NCBI GenBank assembly: GCA_946811185.2
Contig: OX328104.1
Location: 52,684,505-52,748,504, forward strand
Source: Hippopus hippopus
Lineage: Eukaryota > Mollusca > Bivalvia > Cardiida > Cardiidae
Direction: 5' to 3'
Length of the DNA stretch: 64,000 nucleotides
Positions 1 to 9,817 of this stretch are shown one piece after another. The stretch's first letter is position 1, and every line of letters starts with the position of its first letter. The translations under genes were made by a program, and so were the position numbers. The notes beneath the pieces were generated by a model. The model was not told where the DNA came from. It did no database searches and saw only the letters and a list, made by a program, of their open reading frames with translations.

Positions 1-110
1 GGTTTGGAAGAAAACATTATGGTAAAAAGGAGAAAATGCTGGTTACCAGCATTTTCTCCTTTTTCCACAATGTTTTCAAAAGGATTTTTGCTCAAGGTCG
101 TTAAAAGGTT
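1..110 (+). mobile_element. Family 1 MITE, left part cut by window edge
   Basis: The palindromic core typical of family 1 is visible: GAAAACATTATGG, a run leading to GCTGGTTACCAGC, then the mirror arm ending CACAATGTTTTC. It is followed by the right-half motif AAGGTCGTTAAAA. The left terminus lies before the window. The right terminus decays after about 110 and no clean GGTAAAGGGTTAA is seen, so the end is approximate. Confidence 0.7.
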
Positions 111-137
111 CAGGTTATACTTTTTGCTCTGAAGGAT

Positions 138-495
138 TAAAAAAGATCTCTGCAAGAAATTGTTCACCTTTACATTTACATCATTGCACTGCACAAGACC
201 ATATAATGTTGGCATGAATGGATGATGTATTTCTTAACAAACATGTAGTTTGCATGTTGTTGTTGCTACTTAATGTAGTTTAAGTTCATTTGCATGTTCT
301 CTGTTTTACTACCACAGTGAAACCTTGATTCTCAAACATAATTTTGTTTAAATTTACATGCATACTCATTTGCCACTTTCAAATAACTTTTATTATCTAT
401 GAAAAACAAATAGGTTTAAACTGAGTTATATGATCTTTATTATGATGATTATTCATTCATATTTTACAATGTTTTCAATGCAGTGGCTCATACTT
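138..495. other. No recognisable feature
   Basis: AT-rich sequence with stop codons in all frames and no repeat that I can match elsewhere in the window. Confidence 0.5.
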
Positions 496-1161
496 ATGGT
501 GGCATATTTCTGCCACGAGATACGAGATAGTTATCATGATAATTTTAGAACACTACTGTGATAAAATCAAAGTTTCTTTGAAATTTTATCTAGATAGTGA
601 AAAGTTTTCTGAAAAAATTTCACAATGAACTTCTTTATCTAGAAAATGTTACATTGATCAGTAAACATTTCAACACAAAGTTTCTCATTTGTGCATTAAG
701 CTGTCACTCGAGATAAAATTCTACCAGTTTCTAGATATCTGTAAATAGAAAATTCACGAGATGAACTTGGTAGTTTTTGACTTTGCAAGATGTTAGTAAG
801 TTAAAATTCGAATTATTTACAGTTGTAGCTTTATTGGTAATTTTGATTACACATGAAATGAACTGAAGTCTGTTAAACACAAAAACGACTTTAAATGCCG
901 CTCATGAACAACTTTAAAACCATTCAGAGAAAAGGAGAAATCATAAGGTTGGAGATGAAGATGTTCCTAATTATAGATGTCGTGAATGTCAGTTGTGGAC
1001 ACGAACGAAAAAAAAAATCCTGATAACAGTCAGGAGTATTGTGATATTTTTATTGTGAAACTTTTTATTATGTAGATAATATTTCCAGGAAAGTTCGTTT
1101 TATCATGATAGTTCTCGTAAACTATCACAATAGTTACCTCGTGGTAGAAATATACCACCAT
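496..1161. mobile_element. Non-autonomous TIR element, about 0.67 kb
   Basis: The left end ATGGTGGCATATTTCTGCC reads as the inverse of the right end (GTAGAAATATACCACCAT), giving imperfect terminal inverted repeats of about 24 nt (ATGGTGG...CCACCAT, continuing through CACGAG/CTCGTG). Just inside, TATCATGATAA at the left is mirrored by ATCATGATAG at the right. There is no internal reading frame of note, so it is a MITE-like or other non-autonomous DNA element. It is not duplicated elsewhere in the window. The target-site duplication is not clear. Confidence 0.6.
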
Positions 1162-1577
1162 ACTGTCTGAAAACAAATGTTTTTAACTTGCTTTGACTGG
1201 CACTGTATTATCAAGGTTTTATTGTTACTGTACTACTTTACTAAAACTTTCCATGCAAATTCAAAAGGAAACTTTCAATGTAATATTAATTATCAATCCT
1301 TCATATAGTGGCTTATTTAATAATCTGGATTTCTAAAGTGTATATAATTCTGAGAAAGGAAAGCTTATTTTAATGTTTTTGGAGTTATAAGCCATGTACA
1401 TTTTGCTTTTTCATACGAATATTCTTCCAGATATTGTACTTAGATTTTTTTTTTTTAAAAAGTGTTATGAGAACAGAACAGAATGATGTCACAAATAATC
1501 TTACGTTAGTTATAGGGGGGTATCGTGTAGTTAATGTATTCTCTTTATATTGTATGTATATTTATCTTGCATGAAAG
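1162..1577. other. No recognisable feature
   Basis: AT-rich sequence with a poly-T run near 1447. The end of this stretch could be intron leading to the coding segment that follows, but its pyrimidine tract is weak. Confidence 0.4.
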
Positions 1578-1586
1578 GATAAAAAT

Positions 1587-1751
1587 ATGGATGAAAACTC
1601 AGACGATAGACCGCCTACCCCACCCAAACCTCTTGAAGGGGAATTGAAGGGACGTAAGCGGGAAAGGGGGCGTAGGGGTATGAAAGAAGCAAAACAGTCG
1701 GAAGGTTCTGATTATGTGACGGATGAGGACGACCATGAGGTTATTTCTTAG
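1587..1751 (+). CDS. Short coding segment, probably a C-terminal exon (54 codons + stop)
   Basis: From the ATG at 1587 a frame runs 54 codons to TAG at 1749-1751. Base composition is clearly more GC-rich than the flanks. The peptide is low-complexity but protein-like: a proline patch (RPPTPPKP, residues 8-15), a basic stretch (KGRKRERGRRG, residues 21-31), then an acidic end (SDYVTDEDDHEVIS, residues 41-54). There is an in-frame stop at 1572-1574, so either ATG 1587 is a start or, more likely for such a tail, this is a last exon entered at an AG at 1576-1577. The acceptor tract is poor. I do not recognise the protein. The charged and proline-rich make-up suggests a disordered tail. It resembles in style the acidic tail encoded at 11784-11840, so the two could be alternative ends of one gene, but that is inference. 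Confidence 0.5.
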   Translation: MDENSDDRPPTPPKPLEGELKGRKRERGRRGMKEAKQSEGSDYVTDEDDHEVIS

Positions 1752-1803
1752 CACTGTGTGATAATAGTTTGATACTAGTGTGATAATAGTCATAGCTTTC
1801 TAT

Positions 1804-2032
1804 TTAACTCTTTATCACAAGACAAAATTTTGAACTGGTCCAAATTGAGAGCTGTTGCAGATGACAAACTTAATATAGCTCAAATGATGACGTTTGTCTC
1901 TGAAAGAATAGAAAACATTATGAGAAAAGGAGAAAATGCTGGTTACCAGTATTTTTTCCTTTTCCCATGTTGTTTTCAAAAGCTTTTACCTTCAGGGTCG
2001 TTAAAACTTGGTAATGTGTGGTAAAGACTTAA
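1804..2032 (+). mobile_element. Family 1 MITE, complete
   Basis: TTAA bounds both ends (1804-1807 and 2029-2032). The left terminus is CTCTTTATCAC and the right terminus GTGTGGTAAAGA. The left-half motif (GACAAAATTTT, then GTCCAAATTGA and GCAGATGACAAA) is followed by the palindromic core GAAAACATTATGAG...GCTGGTTACCAG and the right-half motif GGGTCGTTAAAACTTGG. Length 229 bp. Confidence 0.85.
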
Positions 2033-2035
2033 TAT

Positions 2036-2262
2036 TGCTTTACGGTTATGAGCCCATATATTGATGGTCCTGAGGAAGCTGGCTTCTGAAAACATTGTAG
2101 ATAAAGGAAAAAATGCTGTTAACCAGCATTGTTTCTTTTTCCCATAGTGTTCTATAAGCTTTCTAAGATAAATACCATGGTATGAACTACTTTCATTTGT
2201 TGTCTACATAATGCTTTCAATGTGGATAAGTCTAAGACTTGGTTGATGGGTAATGGTTTAAT
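2036..2262 (-). mobile_element. Family 1 MITE, degenerate, reverse
   Basis: Only a few bases separate it from the previous element, and it lies in the opposite orientation. Right-half motifs come first (GGTCCTGAGGAAG), then a diverged palindromic core (GAAAACATTGTAG, CTGTTAACCAG), then reversed left-half motifs (TGCTTTCAATGTGGATAAGT). Termini have decayed from TTAA and CCCTTTACC. Confidence 0.7.
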
Positions 2263-2317
2263 AACAACTCATTCTTCCTTACTAATCAGGGTTTTTGCTT
2301 TTTGGTTTTTGCTTTTT

Positions 2318-3006
2318 AGTCCCCTACCAGCGAAGCCGGATGGGACTTTAGGTTTGCACTCCATCCGTCCGTCCGTCCGTCAGTCCGGCAGATCAGTTTT
2401 CCGGACTTTTTTTCTAAACACTGGCAGATATTGAGCTGATTTTTGGTGTGTAAGTCAACCACCATGAGTTACAGATCAAGTTCGAGGTTTGTTCAGGTCC
2501 ACTGGTTTTTGACGAAATTAGGGGCCTTGGACTTAGAAATTTTCAAGGAAAAAACAGTTTTCCAGACTTTTTTTCTAAACGCTGGTAGATGTTGAGCTCA
2601 TTTTTGGTGTGCAAGTCAACAACCATGAGTTACAGATCAGGTTCGAGTTTTGTTCTGGTCCACTGATTTTTGACGAAATTACGGGCCTTGGACTTAGAAA
2701 ATTTCACAGAAAAAACAGTTTTCTCGACTTTTTTACTTACAATGCACATGTTTAGTATGTAGGTACCTGTCATTGATACCAATCTTCTGTGGGTTATATG
2801 TCCAAGGTCAAGGTAAAAAGTTTTAACCCTTATCATGAAAACTTATCCTCAACACTTCATAGTCATTTCTCTGTATATTTTTTAAGTACTTAAGTTGTAA
2901 CACTTATACATGGTAAGCTGGTACCTCTCATTGGTACACACCTACTGATGATAAGGTCAAGGTCATCTCACAAGGTAAAGGTCATATTTCTGAAAATTTG
3001 CTTTTA

Positions 3007-3039
<33 letters not shown>

Positions 3040-3228
3040 CATAGTAAAACTTCTTCAATGAACTACTTTAACAAGGAAAATGCTTACATATTTGGCTTTC
3101 ATTAAAGCATTCCATACAAAGACAGACACAATGCTTATAATTCTGAAAGGGAGTCAGATACATTCTTTCTCCTCCACAGAGTTTCACAAACTATACCTGC
3201 CAGCGATATATACGGCCGGTAGGGGACT
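2318..3228. mobile_element. TIR element AGTCCCCTACC...GGTAGGGGACT, about 0.9 kb
   Basis: The ends AGTCCCCTACC and GGTAGGGGACT are exact inverted repeats. The next bases (CAGCGAAGCCGG versus CCGGC) are partly complementary. Just inside the left end is a CCGT microsatellite, then a tandem duplication of about 161 bp (GTTTTC at 2396, 2557 and 2718, followed each time by a GACTTTTTT or CGACTTTTTT tract and then partly diverging). No transposase frame is present. An 18-nt direct repeat (TGCTTTTTGGTTTTTGCT) lies outside each end, near 2295 and 3257. Single copy in this window. Confidence 0.65.
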
Positions 3229-3384
3229 CGGTATTGCTATGCAATACTATCAGAATGCTTTTTGGTTTTTGCTGTTTGGTGCTTTTTATCTGCTGAAAAT
3301 TTACCGTAGATTTTTAAAAGACAACTAGGATACATGTATTGTGAAATTCTTGCGGGAAGATCTTTGGGCCAGACACTTCAGAGC

Positions 3385-3611
3385 TAAACTCTTCACCAAA
3401 CAACAACTTCTAGACTCTTTGAAACTGAAAGCTCCTGCAGACGACACATTCAAAAGTGATACAAATGAACCAAAGTTTTTTAACAGGTAGAAAACATTGT
3501 GGGAAAAGAAGAAAATGCTGGTTACCAGCATTTTCTCCTTTTCCCACAATGTTTTCCAAAGCCTTCATTTTCAAGAACCTTAAAACTGGAGATTGTGTAG
3601 TAAAGAGTTAA
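3385..3611 (+). mobile_element. Family 1 MITE, complete
   Basis: The left end TAAACTCTTCACCA is a diverged TTAACCCTTTACCA. The right end GTAGTAAAGAGTTAA ends in TTAA at 3608-3611. The core palindrome at about 3486-3554 is almost perfect, with centre GCTGGTTACCAGC. Length 227 bp. Confidence 0.85.
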
Positions 3612-3654
3612 ACCCAGTATTGGGAAAACCAAGGAAATGCATCAGTACAGGAGC

Positions 3655-3720
3655 TAAATTTCACTGTGATTTGACTGAAATAATGTTGAAAGCAACATAG
3701 AAAACCAATCAATCAAACCT
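3655..3720 (+). mobile_element. SINE 3' tail fragment
   Basis: The motif ACTGAAATAATGTTGAAA followed by an AACCAATCAATCAAACC tail matches the end of the SINE at 11175-11435, where the same motif closes the body. No tRNA head is attached. Confidence 0.5.
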
Positions 3721-3782
3721 TTGTTACACAGACTTATTACAGACCTATCAAATCTTATACAAGTTACTCCAGGGAGAGCCGG

Positions 3783-4015
3783 ACCCTGATAGCTCATTCG
3801 GTAACATACTGGACTAGATAACACGAGATTGCTGGTTCGATCCCTGGCTCCGCCTATTCCTTCTGAGGATTGATGATAGTCAGTGTGACGTGATTCATTT
3901 TTCTTCCAACGCTGACCATTGTTTTCGACAATGGTTATGCGGGAAAGCAGTCAGTGGCTTGAAAAGAATATTGTGCAGAGTACTGGTAACAGAAACTACA
4001 GGAAAGCATGGATAG
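3783..4015 (+). mobile_element. tRNA-derived SINE
   Basis: The head resembles a tRNA gene. TAGCTCATTCGGTA fits an RNA polymerase III A box and GGTTCGATCCC a B box about 45 nt later. The body continues through TTCTGAGGATTGATGATAGT and GCGGGAAAGCAGTCAGTGG, motifs shared with the SINE pieces at 11175-11435 and 14930-15100. It ends near AGGAAAGCATGGATAG without a long A tail. The acceptor stem does not pair, so this is not a functional tRNA gene. Confidence 0.7.
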
Positions 4016-4019
4016 AAAA

Positions 4020-4818
4020 CCAATTACATGTATCTGTGCTCTGCCTTATGTATAGAGAGATGAATTTAACAATTCGCATGTTTAGGGACCATATTAGGGG
4101 CTGTAGTTGGCGGCAAATTTTAATGCCATACTGCAAGTTCCCTATAGCTGAATAACAGCAACATCAAAATATTTTACTATACTTCGTAGATCAGAATAAG
4201 ACTAGTACTCAGTACAGTTGAATGTTCCCGAAGGATATTTTAGTTTTTGGTAAGTTGCATCTGGGTATAGAGATGATCACAAAGAAAATGGTGGAAAACT
4301 CCACACAGATTTTTTCTGCACATTTAAACTCTCATTATTATTTTCACAAATTGACAACAGAAGTGGAATTTCAACATACCTGTTGCTCTGTTATTCAATA
4401 ATCCTATTTTCAAATAGAAATACATGTATTTTCAATTTAAATGCTAAACATAAAAAAACAGCATCATTCATCTTTAACTTCAGATGTTATTGTTTCGGAA
4501 AAATAGACACGAAATGGCTGTCAAATTTTGCTTTTTCGAGATTTACATGTTATAAACAACTTCTAAAAGCGCTTTAGATTATGAAACTACAGTGCTTTAG
4601 CTTCTCTGATGGAAAAATCCACATTGTACTTGAGACAGCATGTTACACATTAAAAGTCCAAATATGAAAAGAAGCATCCTAAATGGCTTATTATTTAGAC
4701 TTAGGACAAGACATGCGAGATGAACATGCAGGATCAACTTGCAGTCTAGCATCAGATATTTGTTACCTGTTAGCCTTTCTAGCAGAACTGACTTACCTTT
4801 TTTTACCCTTTGAGGGAA
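4020..4818. other. No recognisable feature
   Basis: AT-rich sequence with small frames of no family resemblance. No inverted-repeat element or SINE motif stands out. Confidence 0.4.
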
Positions 4819-5025
4819 GAAACTCTTTCACTACTGAATAAATTGCATTTCCTCAAAGGCTAAAAATACATTTCCTCTGCAAGATCAAGGGACTGTTCTG
4901 TCATAGTCTATAATATAGCAGTGGACAGAGATGATCAGAGATCAGACTGCATGTTCTGTGCAGTCTGATCTTGATCTACACAGTCCACAAAAGCCTCTGG
5001 TGTCATCTGGTATGGATAGAGTTAA
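4819..5025. mobile_element. Family 2 MITE (GATCAGACTGCA hairpin)
   Basis: The left end AACTCTTTCACTACTG and right end GGATAGAGTTAA are inverted and TTAA-terminated. The interior holds an inverted repeat around 4940-4975 in which GATCAGACTGCA faces TGCAGTCTGATC across TGTTCTG, followed by GATCTACACAGTCCACA. The same hairpin vocabulary recurs at 16149-16581 and 17570-17770, defining a second TTAA MITE family of about 200-220 bp. Confidence 0.65.
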
Positions 5026-5136
5026 GAGTCAAGAATTATTATCAAAACCCCAGTAAGAAAGAATGGGTGCATTCATTTCTACCTTTTATTGCTTTGTTTG
5101 ATATTCATATCTATGTAGTTTCTAGACTTGCTGTAT

Positions 5137-5284
5137 TTAACTCTAATGGAAAAACAATTGTAGACCTGTCCAAATTGAAAGCATTTCCGGATGACAAATG
5201 AACTATCAACAATAACTTTGATGGGATTTTTTTAATAGGGTTTAAAACATTGTGGGAAAAGGAGGAAAAATGCTGGTTACCAGC
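5137..5284 (+). mobile_element. Family 1 MITE broken just past its dyad
   Basis: TTAA at 5137-5140 opens a normal left half (GTCCAAATTGAAAGCATTT) and left arm of the core. The copy stops at GCTGGTTACCAGC (5272-5284), six nucleotides beyond the dyad centre, and passes into unrelated sequence. The right half is missing. Confidence 0.75.
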
Positions 5285-5334
5285 TAAATTGTAGTATAAG
5301 TGTTTCTACAAAAATATTTCCAAGATATCAAACA

Positions 5335-5425
5335 TTGTAGATGCAAGGTCAGACAACATCTTCCCGTAACTGTCTAATCTTCATCTACACCGTATGCAGA
5401 AAACCTCTGTGTTGTTTATTGAGTG
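5335..5425. repeat. Family 2-like fragment
   Basis: The phrases AAGGTCAGACAACATC and CTAATCTTCATCTACACCG echo the diverged arms of the family 2 hairpin. No termini are visible. Confidence 0.35.
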
Positions 5426-5448
5426 ATTGTGTTGAATAATTACTTTCC

Positions 5449-5677
5449 TCAACCATTTACCACACAATTCCAAATTTTAATGACCCTAAGAAAGAAGCCT
5501 TTTGAAAACATTTTGGGAAAAGGAGAAAATGCTGGTAACCAGCATTTTCTCCTTTTCCAACAATGTATCCCCCCCTACTCAAAAGGAATTTCAAGTTTTA
5601 AATCACATTTATTTTGTCATCTGCAAATGCTTTCAATCTGGACAAGTCAAGAATTTTGACATTTGGTAAAGAGTTAA
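5449..5677 (-). mobile_element. Family 1 MITE spanning the left edge of tandem unit 1
   Basis: Complete reverse-oriented copy. The left end TCAACCATTTACCACAC and the right end TTTGGTAAAGAGTTAA (TTAA 5674-5677) enclose the core with centre GCTGGTAACCAGC (5531-5543, dyad base 5537). Only the part from 5540 rightward is repeated at 25546 and 45533, so this is the one intact version of the element in which the 20-kb duplication breakpoint occurred. Confidence 0.88.
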
Positions 5678-6099
5678 CCATTACTCATCAGTCACATGTC
5701 TGTACATACATGAGGTAGCAGGCTTTTGAAAACAGCATGGAGACAGGACTTTTCGCATGATGTTTTTAGCCATAACATAAACATTCCCATCATTTTAGCC
5801 AGATTTGACTTGTCATCATTCTGCATATGCTTGCAATATGAACTAGAACAGAATTTGTTGTTTGATAAATAGGTAACTTATGTACTATTACACCTTTTTT
5901 AAAATTTTTATATTAACATTTTACTATTATACTATATTTTGGCAAAGTCAGGTGGTTGCACTGGGTTTTATGTAGACTTGTAGCTTGTACCATACTAGTA
6001 TTTTGTTTTTTCTGCATGCACTTTACTAACATTTATATAGGTTTAAACATATTTATTTTACATCAATTGAGAAACAAGTTCTTACAACGTACTAATCTC

Positions 6100-6240
6100 T
6101 CTCAATTCTGCTTCCTGGGCACTACACCAGTACTTGTGTTGGCAAATGAACAAATCCCAAAGTTAACAGCGGCTCCCAGGTCTCGAACTCAGGGCCTTAT
6201 GGTTCTACCTCACAGCCACAGACACCACACTATATAGCCT
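6100..6240 (-). mobile_element. tRNA-like SINE, reverse, unit 1 (two internal deletions)
   Basis: Read on the minus strand, the undamaged copies in units 2 and 3 show GTGAGGTAGAGCATCGCCC (A-box-like) and GAATTCGAGACC (B-box-like) about 35 nt apart. In unit 1 the segment between these boxes is shortened and a second short deletion lies in GTACTTG...GGCAAATG, so this copy is damaged. Counterparts: 26093-26260 and 46095-46262. Confidence 0.5.
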
Positions 6241-6261
6241 CAAGGGTTGACTTTCCATGTA

Positions 6262-6364
6262 TTCTACCCTTTCAGATGATAAATCTCATATTTCAGCTTC
6301 ATTTAATGTGTCGTGCAAATGCTTTAAATTCAGAAGGAGTCTTAAATTTTGTTATTTGGTCAAC
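6262..6364 (-). mobile_element. Half family 1 MITE, no core
   Basis: Begins at TTCTACCCTTTC, the sequence normally found just outside the palindromic core, and runs through a reversed left half (GCAAATGCTTTAAATTCAG) to TTATTTGGTCAACA. The core and other half are absent. It abuts the next complete element. Counterparts lie at 26278-26379 and 46280-46381. Confidence 0.6.
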
Positions 6365-6366
6365 AG

Positions 6367-6584
6367 ATAACTCTTTAGCATACAACAAAATTTCAGACTG
6401 ATCTATTTGCAGACAACAAAATAAATGTTGTTCGAATGATGGAATTTGTGTCTGAAAGAGTAGAAAACATTGTGGGAAAAGGAGAAAATGCTGGTTACCA
6501 GCATTTTTTCCTTTTCCCACAATGTTTTCAGAATCTTCGTTCTTCAAAGTCATCAAAACTCAGGATTATGTGGTAGAGGGTTAA
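6367..6584 (+). mobile_element. Family 1 MITE, complete, unit 1
   Basis: The left end ATAACTCTTTAGCATACAAC and right end TGGTAGAGGGTTAA (TTAA 6581-6584) enclose an intact core. Counterparts: 26383-26598 and 46385-46602. In units 2 and 3 the core centre reads GCTGCTTACCAGC, a mismatch not present in unit 1. The right arm has TTTTTTCC in units 1 and 3 but TTTTCTCC in unit 2, a mosaic pattern. Confidence 0.82.
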
Positions 6585-6842
6585 TTAAGTCCAACATACC
6601 CACCATGAATACATGTATGTGCTTCTTTACATCGCTAGTGCTGCTTTTACAGTGATGAAAAAATTACATTCGATTGAATTGATTAATAGAAACAGAGCAG
6701 TTTTTCCTTTTTGGTTTAAATGATAAGAAAGTCAACCTTAAAAATGTGGCTCAGTTAACATAGTCTTAAAATTTTTATAATATCAAACTTTTTATGATTT
6801 TATTTTAGCTTACAGAGTTGTTCACCATTACCTGCATATACC

Positions 6843-6902
6843 TTGACCCTTTACCACACAACAAAATTTTAGACTTGTCCGAATTGAAAGCTTTTGCAGA
6901 AG
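6843..6902 (+). mobile_element. Family 1 MITE, left-end stub, unit 1
   Basis: TTGACCCTTTACCACACAAC and the left-half motif GTCCGAATTGAAAGC are followed abruptly by GAAGAAAAATAACTTTG. Unit 3 keeps the whole element here (46861-47091) plus about 120 bp of flank, so units 1 and 2 share a deletion of about 290 bp. Confidence 0.8.
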
Positions 6903-6991
6903 AAAAATAACTTTGATGAAGAAATTTAAATTATCAGAAGTAATTGGGAAGAAATTTCTTTTTAGCCACAGATTATATTCATAAGCGAATC

Positions 6992-9817
6992 TTATGGAAT
7001 GTCTTTACTGCCTCATTATACGGGGTTTTCTGTTATTAGGTACATTCCTCATATCGTTATTTACAAACTTCATCCTTTTATGTCAAACGGTAGGTTTTCT
7101 AAGTTAAAACCACATATTATTGTGTGCAAACTTAATAATGCAACGTCAAATGATAAGTGCATTCTTTGTATCATTGTTTGCAGACTTCATGTAATGTCAA
7201 ACGGTAAGATTGTTGGGTGCATTTATTATTTCGTTATGCACAAATGTGTTACCTTTATTTCAAACGATAAGATTGTTAGGTGTATTTATTATATAGCTAC
7301 ATGTAAATTTTATTATAGTATGTCAAATGGTATATTTGTTCGGTTCATCTATTATTTCGTTACATATAAAACTAACGGTAATATGTAAAACGGTACGTTT
7401 ATTTGATGGATTCTTTATATTGTTATGTGCAAATATCATTATGCTTTCTAAAATGGTTAGGCTGTGAGGTGCATTGTTACTATTATTAGGCGCAGACGTC
7501 ATTATGTTATGACAAATAAAAAGTTTATTCTGTCCATTTTCTCTTTCGTTATGTGCAAATGTCAGTATGCTTTCTAAAATGGTTAGGCTGTGGGTGCATT
7601 GTTGCTATCATTAGGTACAAACGTCATTATGTTATGACGAATGAAAAGTTTATTCTGTTCATTTTTTATATCGTTATGTGCAAATGTCATTATGCTTTGT
7701 AAAATGGTTAGGCTGTGAGGTGCATTGTTGCTATCATTAGGTACAAACGTCATTATGTTATGACGAATAAAAAGTTTATTCTGTTCATTTTTTATATCGT
7801 TATGTGCAATTGTCATTATGCTTTGTCAAGTGGTTAGGCTGTGGGGTGCATTATTACTATCATAATCTCGCATGATGCTCAGCTGCCATTTTTTTCTCAG
7901 ATTTACGACAATTGATGCAAGTGTGCCGCTTTTCGGCAACATAACGATGATTGCACCCAACATAATGACGTCTGTACCTAACAATAGAAAGATCGACATC
8001 ATGCTATTTTGAATGCACACACAAACGAATTATTTTTAAATAATGATTAAAATAATGCACAAAACAAACTTACAAGTTGACATACACGTATGACGTTTTA
8101 CACGTCAATGATACGAAAGCCTTACAAACAGATTTTTTGCCTTGACACTTGAATCTTTTGCGCTAAACGATAAAAAGAACGCACCTAACAAACTTTCCAT
8201 TCAACATGTGATTAAGCTGTCTTCACACAATGATATGAAGAATGTACGTAACAAACAACCATTTGAATTAAAAATATGACATAGACACACAGCGATAAAT
8301 AGAACGCACCTTATAAAATTACTTTTTTGGTATACAATAATGACCTTTTCACATAATAGTATAAAAAGTCATTTCTTAAGGCTTGCCATATGACTGCACA
8401 AAATTAAGTCTAAGAATAACAACATAAGGAATACGCCCAACAATACTACTCATTGACAAAACAAAATAACGTTTGCTCAATACAGCACAACAATGCACCT
8501 AACAAACTTACCGTTCAAGACACACCATAAAGGTATTTACACATAATGGAATAGAAAGTGCTCTCAACAACTTGATCGTTTAAGATAACTTAATGACATT
8601 TGTTCCTACAAAACATAAAGACTGCACCTAACAAACGAACTATCGTACACAGAACCATGGCATTTGAACATAATGATGTGAAGAAGGTACCTAACAAACT
8701 TACAGTTAGAGACAACAAAATGACTTTCACCCATAACAATATAAGAATGCGCTTAACAGACTTACTATTTGACATAACACAATTGCTTTTGTACATAACG
8801 ATGTGAATAAGGAACCAAACAAACTTACTGTTTGAGACAAAATAATGACATTTGCCCATAACAATGAGATTAATGCACCTAACAAATTAAGTATTTGACA
8901 TTGCACAAGGTTATTTGCACATAACAATTAGAAAAATGCACATTACAAACTGTCTGTTTGAGACTATATGATGACATTTGTCCATAACAACGGTGAATAA
9001 TGCAACTAACAAACTTCTTGTTGCAGACAACATGATGATGTTTGGATGTAACGATAAGAAGAATGCACCTAATAAACTAATGATTTGACATAACAGAATG
9101 ACCTTTGAACATAACAACGTGCAGAATGACTAATCAAACTTATAATTTGGCAAAATATAATGACGTTTCTATATAACAATAAGAAGAATACACATAACAA
9201 ACTAATGGTTGGACATAACAAAATGACGTAAGGACATAACGATAAGAAGAATGCACATATCAAATTAATGATTTGGCATAATATAATGACGTTTGGACAT
9301 AACGATAAGAAGAATGCACGTAACAAACTAATGGTTGGACATAACTTAATGACATTTGGAAATAATGATAAAAAGAATGCACATATCAAATCAATGATTT
9401 AACCCCTAAGAAAATGACATTTGTACATAACAATAAGAAGAATGCACATAACAAACTTATGATTCAACATAACACAATGATGATAGGAGTTATGACATAA
9501 CATAATTACGCTTGGGCATAACGATATGATGTACGCACCTAACAATCATACAATTGAACATAATATAATGATATTTGCACAAAACGGTATGATGTAATGA
9601 CCAAACAAATCAACCATTTCTCATAACGATATGAAGAATGTACCTGACAAACCTGCTATCTGAAATAACAGTATTGCATTTGGTCATACCCATAAGAAGA
9701 ATGCACCTAACTAACACATCATTTGACATAAGATAATAAAGCCTGCACATGAATATATGAAGAACTGACCTAATGAAATAAAGTTCAGTGTAATGAGGCA
9801 GTAAAGGCATTCCATAA
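6992..9817. mobile_element. Foldback-like element with repeat-filled inverted arms, unit 1
   Basis: The ends are inverted repeats: TTATGGAATGTCTTTACTGC at the left, and at the right GCAGTAAAGGCATTCCATAA, continuing inward (CCTCATTA / TAATGAGG). AATC flanks both ends directly (6988-6991 and 9818-9821), within a longer direct repeat AATCTTAT. Almost the whole interior is a degenerate tandem repeat of about 62-63 bp. In the right arm its units read ATAAGAAGAATGCAC, TAACAAACTAATG and ATAATGACATTTG. In the left arm the same unit runs in the opposite orientation, partly as a dimer of about 126 bp (7430-7850). Arms meet at a non-repetitive spacer near 7860-7955. No transposase is present. The architecture matches foldback-type non-autonomous DNA transposons; the superfamily is unknown. 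Confidence 0.75.

Noticed and set aside
3486..3554. Palindromic core as a bacterial-type terminator or a microRNA hairpin gene
   Set aside because: It is the shared core of a dispersed TTAA element present many times. Nothing marks any single copy as a processed hairpin gene, and the DNA is not bacterial.
5956..6237. 93-105-codon frame present in all units
   Set aside because: It overlaps the reverse tRNA-like SINE and changes frame with the small indels there; it is repeat-derived.
9069..9389. Minus-strand hydrophobic frame with repeated LSLCPNVI-type motifs, looking like a multi-pass membrane protein
   Set aside because: It is a by-product of translating the 62-63-bp repeat in the foldback arm. 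The frame repeats with the DNA period and is not preserved after the unit 3 contraction. The same applies to the other frames at 6999-9876 and their copies.
8600..9600. CRISPR-like regular repeat array
   Set aside because: Units are degenerate, about 62 bp, contiguous with no unique spacers, arranged in inverted arms, and lie in eukaryotic DNA.
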